A DNA stretch of 64,000 nucleotides from Phnomibacter ginsenosidimutans (lineage in GTDB: Bacteria > Bacteroidota > Bacteroidia > Chitinophagales > Chitinophagaceae). The DNA is taken from NCBI RefSeq assembly GCF_009740285.1, contig NZ_CP046566.1:372001-436000 (forward strand), read 5' to 3'. Below the pieces are notes generated by a model. That model had not been told where the DNA came from. It did no database searches and was given only the letters and a program-made list of their open reading frames with translations. Both the position numbers and the translations under genes were made by a program. Below, piece after piece: positions 38,013-47,063 of the stretch; position 1 is the stretch's first letter, and each line of letters starts with the position of its first letter.

Positions 38013-38705
38013 CTACTTGCCAAAAAAATATCCAATCATCACGCCCATGTTCCGATTGAAATATTCATCCCTTGGCTGGCGTATTACCTGTCCGTTTTGC
38101 TGCTGAATAGTCGTTTCGGCACCATTGCCCAAATTATTCAATCCATGCGTGTAATAGAGCTTGGCAAAAAATCCTTTGGGCAGGGTGATGGCCAATTGCA
38201 GCTGTGCTCCCCAGTCAATCCCTTTCAGCTGGGTATTGTTGTACATCCCAAATTCAAGATCTTCTTTGATGGTAAAAGACTGGCCCAGCAACACATTGGT
38301 TTCTTTATAGTAACCCGATAATGCTGTAGCCAATGCCGGCCCGGCACCAATACTCAACGTATATTTTTTCAACGGTACATTGTAAGCAACCACAATGGGC
38401 ATTTCGAGGTAATTAATTTTTTGCTCACCATCGGTTTTGTAGGTTTCGCCTATGTCATTTTTCGCTTCCTTGTATTGGTAGCCTTTCACTACATAGTTGA
38501 GGCCGGGATGCAGCGAAAAGCGTTTGCCCAATTCTATGCGGGTATCTACCCCAGCCGAAAAACCAACCAGTGCTTTGTTGGAAACTGTGGCCATGTTTTG
38601 CTGCACACTGGCACTATGGGCACCTGCTTGTATGCCGATCCGCAACTGGGCATGGACGGAAACAAAGAACAACAGCAAGAAAATGGACAGATAGCTTTTT
38701 TTCAT
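38013..38705 (-). CDS. Outer-membrane beta-barrel protein (porin-like, PF13568 type)
   Basis: The ATG at 38705 starts a signal peptide (MKKSYLSIFLLLFFVSVHAQ). The mature ~210 residues alternate polar and hydrophobic residues in strands, starting LRIGIQAGAHSA, with FSLHPGLNYVVKG, YLEMPIVVAYNV, LSIGAGPALATALSG and a last strand NRNMGVMIGYFFGK ending in a hydrophobic residue pattern suited to Bam-dependent insertion. It is of the OMP_b-brl_2 type common in Bacteroidota, of unknown cargo. The gene is flanked on both sides by inverted copies of a REP-like palindrome. Confidence 0.85.
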   Translation of the reverse strand: MKKSYLSIFLLLFFVSVHAQLRIGIQAGAHSASVQQNMATVSNKALVGFSAGVDTRIELGKRFSLHPGLNYVVKGYQYKEAKNDIGETYKTDGEQKINYLEMPIVVAYNVPLKKYTLSIGAGPALATALSGYYKETNVLLGQSFTIKEDLEFGMYNNTQLKGIDWGAQLQLAITLPKGFFAKLYYTHGLNNLGNGAETTIQQQNGQVIRQPRDEYFNRNMGVMIGYFFGK

Positions 38706-38815
38706 GCGATTTGTATTGGGGGTGCAATATAGCTGCCCGCAGCATTCCGAAACATGAGGCCGCACAGCAGCTGCCAAAATTTGCCGTCGTACCAACTTTG
38801 AAATGGCATAGCTTT

Positions 38816-38837
38816 TTGTTGGTCAGGCGACCAACAA
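38816..38837 (-). repeat. REP-like palindrome, copy 2 (inverted)
   Basis: TTGTTGGTC-AGGC-GACCAACAA. Read on the minus strand it equals copy 1 (37978-37999) except for one loop base. It lies in the divergent region between the beta-barrel gene and comB. Confidence 0.65.
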
Positions 38838-38894
38838 GGGCGAAGACAAATCATGCTGCACAGAGCAATCACCGCGGCATCGGCCCTCAACCAA

Positions 38895-38902
38895 TATCTT
38901 TG
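38895..38902 (+). promoter_or_regulatory. Bacteroidota -7 box for comB
   Basis: TATCTTTG matches TAnnTTTG, only 6 nt before the comB ATG, so the transcript would be nearly leaderless. Confidence 0.45.
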
Positions 38903-38908
38903 CGCCCT

Positions 38909-39638
38909 ATGAGTGAAGCAAAACCTACGTTGTATACCTGCCTCTCACCATCGTTGTTGCATTTGTACGATGTGAAGGATTCGATAGTGGTAGTCATTGA
39001 TGTGTTCAGGGCTACCAGCACCATTGCGGCCGCCTTGCACAATGGCGCTACCAAAATTATTCCGGTAGATAGTGTGCCCGGTGCCATTGAACTGGGCGAA
39101 GAGCTGGGCGCCATTACCGCCGGTGAAAGGGATGGTAAAATTGCCCCCGGGCTGCAGTATGGCAATTCGCCGCTGGAGTATCCGCAGGATTTTATCGGCG
39201 GCAAAACCCTGGTGCTCACCACCACCAACGGTACCCGCCTGCTGCACATGGCGCTGAAAAACGGTGCCACCGAAGTCATCACCGGCGCCTTTGCCAACCT
39301 GAGTGCCGTATGCAATCATTTGGTGGCCAGTGGTAAAAACGTCATCCCTCGGTTGCGCTGCATGGAAAGACCGTGTCAACATGGAAGACAGCCTTTTTGC
39401 CGGAGCCGTAGTGAGCCGTGTACGCCAGCATTTTCAGGTGTTTTGCGATGCCAGCCTGGCGGCAGAAACACTGTACACTACCGTAAAAGACGACCTCTGG
39501 AATTATACCAAACAAACCACGCACTACCATCGCCTGGCATCCTATGGTTTGGAAAAAGACATGGAGTGGTGCATCACCCACGACATAGCCAATGTGCTGC
39601 CTGTCTATCAGGATGGTGCCTTGATAGCCAAAGCATAA
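38909..39638 (+). CDS. comB: 2-phosphosulfolactate phosphatase, ComB family (frameshifted)
   Basis: The start at 38909 (MSEAKPTLYTCLSPSLL) follows the promoter element. The ~242-residue protein has the ComB pattern: VVVIDVFRATSTIAAAL, GERDGKIAPGLQYGNSPLEY, LVLTTTNGTRLLHMA, GAFANLSAV, and after the break LGCAAWKDRVNMEDSLFAGAVV. It hydrolyses 2-phosphosulfolactate to sulfolactate in the archaeal coenzyme M route; in Bacteroidota the role may be sulfonate or sulfonolipid related (inference). The frame is lost at CCC 39346-39348, and removing one C joins NVI to LGCAAW. It is followed closely by mnmH, possibly as an operon. Confidence 0.87.
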
Positions 39639-39651
39639 CGCAGTCCTATTT

Positions 39652-40735
39652 GTGATTCGCTCCATTTCCATATCCGATTATTTTCAGCAGTATAGCCACG
39701 GCTTGCTGCTGGATGTGCGTAGCCCCGGCGAATACGAGCATGCACACATACCGGGTGCTCGTTCGATACCTTTGTTTACCAACGACGAACGCAAAGTGGT
39801 GGGCACGGCTTACAAACAGGAGAGCCGCGAAAAAGCCATCAAAATAGGGTTGAAATATTTTGGTCCGAAGATGGTGAAGATGGTGGAGGAAGTGGAAAAG
39901 CTGAAGGCGGAAAGCATAAAGCTTAAGGCTGAAGGCAAAGGACAAGAAGAAGTAGATTTTCCGATAGTGGTGCATTGCTGGCGGGGCGGTATGCGTAGTG
40001 CGGGTGTGGCCTGGCTGCTCGATTTGTATGGCTTTGAGGTCTACACGATTAAAGGCGGTTACAAATCGTTCCGGCACTGGTGTCTGCAACAGTTGGATGC
40101 ATCGCATGCCATGCACATTATTGGCGGCTACACTGGCAGTGGTAAAACCGAGCTCTTGCATGCCCTGGCCAGTAGGGGAGAATACATCATTGACCTGGAA
40201 GGACTGGCCAGCCACAAGGGTTCAGCCTTTGGCAACATCAACATGCCGCCGCAGCCTTCGCAGGAAATGTTTGAAAACAAACTGGCTATGGCGCTGGCTG
40301 CAGCCAAGGGCCGTACCATTTGGATGGAAGACGAAAGCCAGCGCATTGGCGATGTCAACATGCCCTTTGGTTTTTTCAAAAAAATGCGGTCTGCTCCTTT
40401 GTATTTCCTCGACATTCCTTTTGAAGAACGCCTCGATTACATCGTCAAAGATTATGGCAAAGGCGATATTGAAAAACTGGTGAATGCCATCATCCGCATT
40501 CAAAAACGGTTGGGTGGGTTGGAAGCGAAAAACGCCATTCAATGCCTGCTGGAGCAAGACATCCGCGGTTGCTTTGCCATTTTGCTGCGCTACTACGACA
40601 AGTGGTACCTCAAAGGCCTCGATCGAACATCGCATAGATGTGGGCGACAGGTTGACAAATCTTTCGCTGCCGACCACCAATGCTATGGCCAATGCCACGG
40701 CATTATTAAACCTTCCCGCTGCGGCGCAGGCATAA
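39652..40735 (+). CDS. mnmH: tRNA 2-selenouridine synthase MnmH/SelU (frameshifted near the end)
   Basis: GTG start at 39652, ~360 residues. An N-terminal rhodanese domain (VRSPGEYEHAHIPGARSIP) carries the active-site Cys in HCWRGGMRSAGVAWLL. A C-terminal P-loop domain has IIGGYTGSGKTELLH and DLEGLASHKGSAFG. It replaces sulfur by selenium in 2-thiouridine at tRNA wobble positions (and can geranylate it). Residues ~84-102 (EKLKAESIKLKAEGKGQEE) form an insertion in the rhodanese domain encoded by a sequence shared with an intergenic repeat at 48.8 kb. The frame is lost at an extra C, 40624, in GATCGAA; removing it restores GLDEHRIDVGDRL and the stop at 40733. selD is not in this window. Confidence 0.88.
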
Positions 40736-40738
40736 AAA

Positions 40739-40756
40739 AACCGGCCGAAGCCGGTT
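40739..40756 (-). terminator. Rho-independent terminator after the DUF5606 gene
   Basis: AACCGGC (40739-40745) and GCCGGTT (40750-40756) pair around CGAA. On the minus strand a T-run follows. The hairpin lies directly after the mnmH stop and may serve both. Confidence 0.78.
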
Positions 40757-40779
40757 CTGATTGAATTCTTATTTGCTGA

Positions 40780-41277
40780 TTATTCCTCAGCCGCTTTTTT
40801 CTTACGGGTTGTTTTTTTTGCTGGTGCCGGTGCTTCCGCTACTTCAGCAGCAGGCTCCGCTACCGGTTCTTCTGCGGCTTCAGGCGCTTCGGCTACACTC
40901 AGTTTCAGCTCCACATTGGCGGCCTTGAGTACGCCAAACCACTTCACCATTTTCTTCATGTCACTGCCGTATACCCGTTCAAAGTCCATGTCGGGAAATA
41001 CTTTTTCGAAGTAGCCACGTAGTGCTTTGCTGTCTTTGGTGTCGGGCAGGCTGGTGCCGGCTTTGTCCATGGCCTGAAATATTTCTACCAGGTTCACATT
41101 GTCCTGCACGGTATAAATTTCAATGCTTTCGAGGTGCGAAAACTGGTGAACACGGCTGCTCACAAAGCGGGTGCTGCCGTCTTCCAGGCTTTTTACAATG
41201 GCGCCATCGTTTTTAGAAGAAACCAGTTCAAACAAACCGCCGAGGCCGGTTACCGAAATAATTCTGTTATAATCCAT
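40780..41277 (-). CDS. DUF5606-like conserved protein with Ala/Glu/Lys-rich tail
   Basis: ATG 41277, 165 residues. The conserved N-terminal part starts MDYNRIISVTGLGGLFELVS and includes DGSTRFVSSRVHQFSHLESI, found across Bacteroidota with unknown function. A middle alpha-helical segment (LRGYFEKVFPDMDFERVY, MKKMVKWFGVL) follows. The last ~40 residues are a low-complexity tail rich in Ala, Pro and Glu ending in a basic TTRKKKAAEE, a possible nucleic-acid or protein contact. Ends at a terminator. Confidence 0.78.
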   Translation of the reverse strand: MDYNRIISVTGLGGLFELVSSKNDGAIVKSLEDGSTRFVSSRVHQFSHLESIEIYTVQDNVNLVEIFQAMDKAGTSLPDTKDSKALRGYFEKVFPDMDFERVYGSDMKKMVKWFGVLKAANVELKLSVAEAPEAAEEPVAEPAAEVAEAPAPAKKTTRKKKAAEE

Positions 41278-41399
41278 GTGTCGATTTTTTGAAAGAATGG
41301 GGCGCAATGTAATACAAGATGGCTACATAAGCTACCCCCTGCTGCTGGCCGGTCACATATTAACTTACCGCTGCTTACGCTACCGCACCTATTACACAT

Positions 41400-41407
41400 T
41401 ACATTTG
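41400..41407 (+). promoter_or_regulatory. Bacteroidota -7 box for the uppS-bamA operon
   Basis: TACATTTG, a full match to TAnnTTTG, 31 nt before the uppS ATG. Confidence 0.55.
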
Positions 41408-41438
41408 CACACATTTTTAAGGCAACCAATTCCTTTGC

Positions 41439-42194
41439 ATGGAGCATCTTGAAGCGCAAATAGACAAGCAACGGCTTCCCCGCCACATTGCCATCATTAT
41501 GGATGGCAACGGCCGCTGGGCGCAGGAGCAGGGCCAAGACCGGCTCTTTGGGCACTTTCACGGCGTAGAAAGTGTACGCAACATTGTGGAAGGTTGTGCT
41601 GAGCTGGGCGTGGAATACCTTACCCTCTATGCCTTCAGCACCGAAAACTGGGACCGCCCCGAATACGAAGTAAACGGCCTGATGGAGCTGCTGGTAGACA
41701 CCATTCGCCGAGAAACCGAAACTCTGAACAAAAACAATATTAAACTCCACGTAATAGGCGACCGCCGAATGCTGAGCGAAGCCGTAAACAAGGAGCTGGA
41801 TGAAAGCCTGGAAATAACGGGGCAAAATACCGGTCTCAACCTCATTATGGCCCTGAGCTATAGTGGCCGCTGGGAGCTGGTCAATGCCGTACGCAACATA
41901 GCTGCCGACGTAGAAGCCGGCCGCCTGAAAGCCGCCGAAGTAGACCAGGCTACCTTGCAGCAATACCTCTGGACCAGCGAGTACCCCGACCCGGAACTGA
42001 TGATCAGAACCTCGGGCGAATACAGGATCAGCAACTTTTTGCTGTTTCAGCTGGCCTATGCAGAGCTGTACTTTACCAACACACGCTGGCCCGATTTCAG
42101 AAAAAAGCACCTGTACGAAGCCATTCTCGATTTCCAAAACCGGGAACGCCGCTTTGGCAAAACCAGTGCTCAAATAACCAACGACCCGCTGTAA
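41439..42194 (+). CDS. uppS: Isoprenyl transferase (undecaprenyl diphosphate synthase)
   Basis: A 251-residue cis-prenyltransferase. Motifs run from HIAIIMDGNGRWA (catalytic Asp), through GHFHGVESVRNIV, LTLYAFSTENW and NLIMALSYSGRWE, to the C-terminal DPELMIRTSGEYRISNFLLF and ELYFTNTRWPDF. The enzyme condenses isopentenyl units onto farnesyl diphosphate to make the C55 lipid carrier for peptidoglycan and O-antigen. It starts the uppS-bamA-skp cluster, a common arrangement linking lipid carrier and outer-membrane biogenesis. A Bacteroidota -7 box precedes it. Confidence 0.96.
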   Translation: MEHLEAQIDKQRLPRHIAIIMDGNGRWAQEQGQDRLFGHFHGVESVRNIVEGCAELGVEYLTLYAFSTENWDRPEYEVNGLMELLVDTIRRETETLNKNNIKLHVIGDRRMLSEAVNKELDESLEITGQNTGLNLIMALSYSGRWELVNAVRNIAADVEAGRLKAAEVDQATLQQYLWTSEYPDPELMIRTSGEYRISNFLLFQLAYAELYFTNTRWPDFRKKHLYEAILDFQNRERRFGKTSAQITNDPL

Positions 42195-42329
42195 CCCTTG
42201 TACCGCAATCGTTTTGCTGAAACCGACACATACTTTTGATACGTCCCTTTTAACATTGACTTACCATCAAAGCCAGTAATTTGCCGTCTTTGATCGCAAG
42301 CGATAAACCAACTGAAACCTTTTTGTTGC

Positions 42330-45063
42330 ATGTCCTTTAATAAATGCGGGTACTGCCTGCTGGCTGTATTGATGATGTTTGGTGCCGTGGCGGTACAGGC
42401 ACAGGATACCACTGCTGTATCGGTAGACCCGGAACTGGAAAACATTTTTCAGCAAAAAACACCCAAAGAATACATTGTTGGCTCCGTAGTAGTGACGGGC
42501 AATAAATACTTTGACAACGCTTTGCTGCTGTCTATTGCCAACCTCAATGTTGGCGACAAAATTGTGATTCCCGGTGGCGATAATTTTAGCCGTACCATCA
42601 ATAACCTTTGGTCGCAGAACTATTTCAGCAATGTCACCATTTATATTACCCGCCTCGAAAAGCCCAACAAGCTGCACCTCGAAATTGAAGTACAGGAACG
42701 CCCCCGCTTGCAAAAGTTTACGTTTACAGGGGTAAAAAAAGGCGACATAGAAGACCTGCAAACCAAATCGGGTTTGGTGGCCGGCCGCATTGTAACGGAA
42801 AACAACAAACAGCTGGCCATTGATGCCATTGTAAAATACTATCAGGAAAAAGGCTTCCGCAACATCAAGGTAAAAGTGGCCGAATTGCCCAGCCCTACCG
42901 TTCCCAATGCTTCCGATTTGGTGTTTGATATCGACAAGGGCAAAAAGGTAAAAGTGGGCGACATCTATATCGGTGGCAATGCACAGGTGCCTGAGCTGCG
43001 GGTGAAGCGCCAAATGAAGGGTACGAAAGAAATGACCCGTATTACCCTGTATCCTGCCAAAGACACGCCACTGCTGGCAGAAAAAGAAACTGTAAGCATC
43101 GAAAAGATTTTGGAAAACCAGGGCTTCCTGCAACCAACGGTTATCAAAAACAATTTGGATCCTTATTTCCGTTTTAAACTCTTTAGCAGCGCCAAGTTCG
43201 ATGCCAAGAAATACGAAGAAGACCGCGAAAAAATTCTGGACTATTACAATACCCTTGGCTACCGCGATGCCCGTATTGTAAAAGACACCATCTACGACAA
43301 CAGCAAGGGAAGCCTGAATGTGGAAGTAATGATGAGTGAAGGCCGACAGTATTATTTCGGCAACATGATTTTCCGGGGCAATACCAAATACTCCGACTCA
43401 TTGCTGCGTGTGCTCATGGGCATTAAGAAGGGAGATATTTACAACAAAGAAACCCTCGATAAATCGCTGGGTAAGCAAATGAGTGCCGATGGTGGCGGTA
43501 CCGATATCAGTGCATTGTACATGGATGATGGATACCTGTTCTTCCGTGCCGAAGCCAACGAAACATCTGTTTACAACGATACCATCGACCACGAAATCCG
43601 TTTGTTTGAAGGTCCGCAGGCTACCATCAAAAACATCAACATCAGTGGTAATGAGAAAACGAAGGAATACGTCATTCGTCGTGAACTGCGTACCATACCC
43701 GGCGAAAAGTTCAGCCGTACCGATTTGATTCGTAGCCAACGTGAAATTGCCAACCTCAACTTTTTCAATCAGGAAACGATTGGTATTAACCCCGTGCCTG
43801 ACATGAGTGATGGTACGGTGGACATTAATTATAGTGTAGAAGAAAAATCAAGCGACCAGCTGGAACTGAGTGCCGGTTGGGGTGGCGGTATTGGTTTGAC
43901 AGGTACCCTCGGTGTAACCTTCAACAACTTCAGCATCAAAAACATTATGAAGCGGGAAACCTGGGATCCCCTGCCCAGTGGTGATGGCCAAAAACTGAGC
44001 CTGCGTTTGCAGAGCAATGGCCGAGCCTTCCGTAGCTACAACTTTAGCTTTACCGAGCCATGGTTGGGCGGCAAAAAGCGCAATTCATTTACTGTAAGCG
44101 TTTTCGATACCAAGTTTTCTAATGCTTATAACTACCTCACCGGCCAGTATGAACGTACACCATCATCGTACATTAAAACTACCGGTGCCAGCGTGGCCCT
44201 CGGTCGTCAGCTCAAGTGGCCCGATGACTTCTTCAGCCTGCTCACGTCTGTAAGCTATTCTCGTTATACACTGAAAGACTACCAGTTTTTCGAAGACTTC
44301 CGCAATGGGGTGAGCAACAACCTGAGTTTCAAAATTGCTTTGCAGCGGTCGAGTATCGACCAGCCATTGTTCCCCCGCAGCGGTAGCAATTTCACCGCCA
44401 GCCTGCAGTTTACACCGCCATGGAGTGTGTGGGGCAAATCGAAAGTGTACAACACACCAGAAGATCGCTACAAACTCATTGAGTTTCACAAATGGCGTTT
44501 CAATGGCGAGTGGTATGTGCCGCTTAGCCGTCCGCATGGGGCCGAACGCAATAAGCAACTGGTGTTGAAACTGGCTGCCAAATATGGTTTCATTGGTCGC
44601 TACAACAAAGACCTGGAAATATCGCCGTTCGAACGCTTTCAGGTGGGCGATGCGGGCCTGAGCAACCAGTTTGCCCTCATTGGTTTTGATGTGGTGGCAC
44701 ACCGTGGTTATCCGGTATATCAAACCAGCGATCCTAGAATCAACCCCGATCGAGCAGGGAGCCAGCCGCTACTTCACCATCTTCAACAAGTATGTGGCCG
44801 AAGTTCGCTATCCGCTCAGCCTCAACCCCAGCAGCACCATCTTTGCCCTCGGCTTTTTTGAAGCTGCCAACGGTTGGTACAGCATGAAGGATTATAACCC
44901 TTTCAAACTGCGCCGCAGTGTAGGCTTGGGTATGCGTTTCTTCCTGCCGATGTTTGGTTTGCTGGGCTTCGACTACGGTATTGGCCTCGACCGCCTTACA
45001 CCGGGCAACGGCTTGAAAGATGCTACCCGCTTCACATTCATGCTCGGCTTCGAACCGGAATAA
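42330..45063 (+). CDS. bamA: Outer-membrane assembly factor BamA (frameshifted)
   Basis: About 910 residues after repair. An N-terminal signal (MSFNKCGYCLLAVLMMFGAV) is followed by POTRA repeats (~45-480, e.g. GKKVKVGDIYIGGN, KNINISGNEKTKEYVI, RRELRTIPGEKFSRTDL) and a C-terminal 16-strand barrel with the family's FTEPWLGG and the final strand ending in FEPE after TRFTFMLG. It folds and inserts beta-barrel proteins. The frame breaks at an extra C, 44751, in GATCGAG; removing it restores INPDEQGASRYFTIFNKY. BamA is essential, so a sequencing error is the simplest explanation. Two Skp-like chaperones follow. Confidence 0.92.
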
Positions 45064-45208
45064 TAAACAATGGCCGCTGGCTATTAACGCTTTGCTAACC
45101 CTTTTACTGCAGGTGAAACGTATCAACAATAACCCCCGCAAAAACTGCGAGGCTTTAACAGCAAAGCAGCGTTGCAATCTTTATTTTCATGTACTATAAT
45201 CTTTTGCC

Positions 45209-45724
45209 ATGAAGAAACTTTTTGTACTACTCGCCATCATTGCTACCACAGCCGTATCGGCCATAGCACAGCGCTACGCCATTATTGATACCCGCTATAT
45301 ACTCGACAAAATGCCGGAGTATGCCGAAGCCAAAAAGAAACTGGATGCTACGGCCAATATGTGGCAAAAAGAGATTGACAACAAACAAGCGGAGCTCGAA
45401 ACCATGTACCGCAATTTTGAAGCAGAAAAAGTAATGCTGAGCCCAGAGCTCATCAAAAAGCGGGAAGACGAACTCTTTAATAAAGAAAAGGAAGTACGGG
45501 ATTTGCAAAAGAAGCGTTTTGGTTTTGAAGGCGACCTTTTTGCCGAACGCCAAAAGCTCATCAAACCCATACAGGATAAAGTGTATACGGCAGTACAGAA
45601 GCTGGCTGTAGCCCGTTCGTATGATTTTATACTGGATAAAAGTGAAGGCATTACTGTTATATTTGCCGACCCAAAACTGGACAAGAGCGAAGATGTACTT
45701 CGTGAATTGGGTGTGAAGTCCTAA
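45209..45724 (+). CDS. OmpH/Skp-family periplasmic chaperone 1
   Basis: The 171 residues begin with a signal peptide (MKKLFVLLAIIATTAVSAIA) and continue with RYAIIDTRYILDKMPEYAEA, the Skp/OmpH start, then a long charged coiled coil (~55-110: KEIDNKQAELETMYRNFEAE, LINKREDELF-type heptads) and a C-terminal strand (YDFILDKSEGITVIFADP). Skp trimers hold unfolded outer-membrane proteins in the periplasm for BamA, which is encoded directly upstream. Length fits the family. Confidence 0.9.
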   Translation: MKKLFVLLAIIATTAVSAIAQRYAIIDTRYILDKMPEYAEAKKKLDATANMWQKEIDNKQAELETMYRNFEAEKVMLSPELIKKREDELFNKEKEVRDLQKKRFGFEGDLFAERQKLIKPIQDKVYTAVQKLAVARSYDFILDKSEGITVIFADPKLDKSEDVLRELGVKS

Positions 45725-45764
45725 CATTCTTAAAAAAACCAAACAAAACGAAAAACATTCAAGC

Positions 45765-46361
45765 ATGAAAAAAGTATTGGTGGTTGCAGTGGCCATGCTC
45801 GGCTTTATGGTAACCGGAACTCAGCAGGCAGCTGCGCAAACTACCCCGAACAAATTCGGCTACTTCGATCTGGAATATGTACTGGGTCAAATGCCCGGTA
45901 TTGAGAAAGTAGATTCACTGATGCAAACTTTCGAAAGAGATTCACTCAATCCTGAATACCAGTTTGAACTGGAAGAACTGCAGCGCCTCGACAGCACCCT
46001 GAAAGCAGATAGCGCCAAAATGCCTGCCCGTTTGTACCAACAGCGTCAGCAAGAGCAAATTCAGCGCTACTACAAGTTGCAAAACTGGCAGCAGTACAGC
46101 CAGCAGGTAATGCAAGCCAAGCAGCAAGAACTGATGGCTCCTTACCTCAACAAAGTGCTGGATGCTTTTCAGGCAGTGATTGCAGAAGGCAAATACACGT
46201 ATGTTTTCAAGCGTGAAACTTTATGGCAAGCGCCTCCTGCCGACAACCTGATTCCACTGGTAGCTAAGAAACTCGGTATCAAACTGCCCGTTGACCCCAA
46301 CGCTCCGGCCGAAGAAACGAAGCCAGCTCCTAAGCCAGCTGCTCCAGCTAAGAAGAACTAA
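45765..46361 (+). CDS. OmpH/Skp-family periplasmic chaperone 2
   Basis: The 198 residues have a signal peptide (MKKVLVVAVAMLGFMVTGTQ) and NKFGYFDLEYVLGQMPGIEK, the Skp start as in the previous gene. A coiled-coil arm follows (~60-125, Gln-rich: LYQQRQQEQIQRYYKLQNWQ), then YTYVFKRETLWQAPPADNLI and an Ala/Pro/Lys-rich disordered end. Tandem Skp paralogs after bamA are usual in Bacteroidota. This copy is more divergent and its tail is extended. A strong bidirectional terminator follows. Confidence 0.88.
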   Translation: MKKVLVVAVAMLGFMVTGTQQAAAQTTPNKFGYFDLEYVLGQMPGIEKVDSLMQTFERDSLNPEYQFELEELQRLDSTLKADSAKMPARLYQQRQQEQIQRYYKLQNWQQYSQQVMQAKQQELMAPYLNKVLDAFQAVIAEGKYTYVFKRETLWQAPPADNLIPLVAKKLGIKLPVDPNAPAEETKPAPKPAAPAKKN

Positions 46362-46378
46362 GCCATTGGCAAACACAT

Positions 46379-46410
46379 AAAAAAGCGACCTCATTTGAGG
46401 TCGCTTTTTT
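46379..46410. terminator. Bidirectional terminator between skp 2 and L,D-transpeptidase
   Basis: A 15-bp perfect stem (46379-46393 with 46396-46410) has a two-base loop. A-rich and T-rich ends make it functional on both strands between converging genes. Confidence 0.9.
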
Positions 46411-46412
46411 GT

Positions 46413-46928
46413 TTACTGCCTTATGACTACCGATGTGCCCACAGGTACTATTTGGTACAACTCATTCAAATGATCGTTGCGCATACTAATGCAACCTTGC
46501 GTCCAGGGTTGCAGGTTTTCTACCGCCCACTCTTCGTGGGGCCAGGTGCCGTGTATGCCAATGTCGCCCCCTATTTTGGCATTTGCGGGTATAATGCCGG
46601 CCTTTTTGCGGGCTTCAAACTTGGCGTAGTCTTCTTTGGTGGGGTAATCAATCCGCATAAACTTGTTCCATTTTTTATGCGGGTACTTACTGGTTATTTT
46701 AAACCTTCCCTCAGGCGTACGGCGGTCGCCTTGGTACAGCTTGTCGCTGATGTCGTTGTTGCCAAAAGTGCAGGGCCATTGTACCAGCCAGTCCGATTGG
46801 TCGTACAACGTTATGGTGTTCTCGCTTTTGTCTACCACCAGATATAATACTGAGCTGGTAGAGAAAGAAGAAACCTGCAGGGTAGCAAAGGCCAGCAGGC
46901 CACCCAAATGAAGCATTCTGAAGCGCAT
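46413..46928 (-). CDS. L,D-transpeptidase (YkuD domain)
   Basis: A 171-residue exported protein (signal MRFRMLHLGGLLAFATLQVS). The YkuD domain runs from YLVVDKSENTITLYDQ to the C-terminus. Active-site motif: IGIHGTW (His) and, 19 residues later, TQGCISMRNDHLNEL with the catalytic Cys in GCISMRN. The substrate-cap region with DRRTPEGRFKITSK is typical of Bacteroidota YkuD proteins. It forms 3-3 peptidoglycan cross-links or attaches proteins to the wall. It stands alone, converging on the skp genes. Confidence 0.92.
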   Translation of the reverse strand: MRFRMLHLGGLLAFATLQVSSFSTSSVLYLVVDKSENTITLYDQSDWLVQWPCTFGNNDISDKLYQGDRRTPEGRFKITSKYPHKKWNKFMRIDYPTKEDYAKFEARKKAGIIPANAKIGGDIGIHGTWPHEEWAVENLQPWTQGCISMRNDHLNELYQIVPVGTSVVIRQ

Positions 46929-47063
46929 AGTGTAGGCTGTTTTTCACATCAATCAATAGCACACTAACGCAGCCAATAATTGGGCCAATATGCAAACGCT
47001 GCTTCAAAATTTATTTTAGGAAAACGGTAACGCTCTGCAACAGCAGTAGCTCAGATAACTACA

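Noticed and set aside
41250-42173. 307-residue open frame antisense to uppS
   Set aside because: It lies opposite a clear UppS gene and has no family motifs; long antisense frames are expected in this G+C range.
42267-43133. 288-residue open frame antisense to bamA
   Set aside because: Shadow of the POTRA-coding region; it has no start context or homology.
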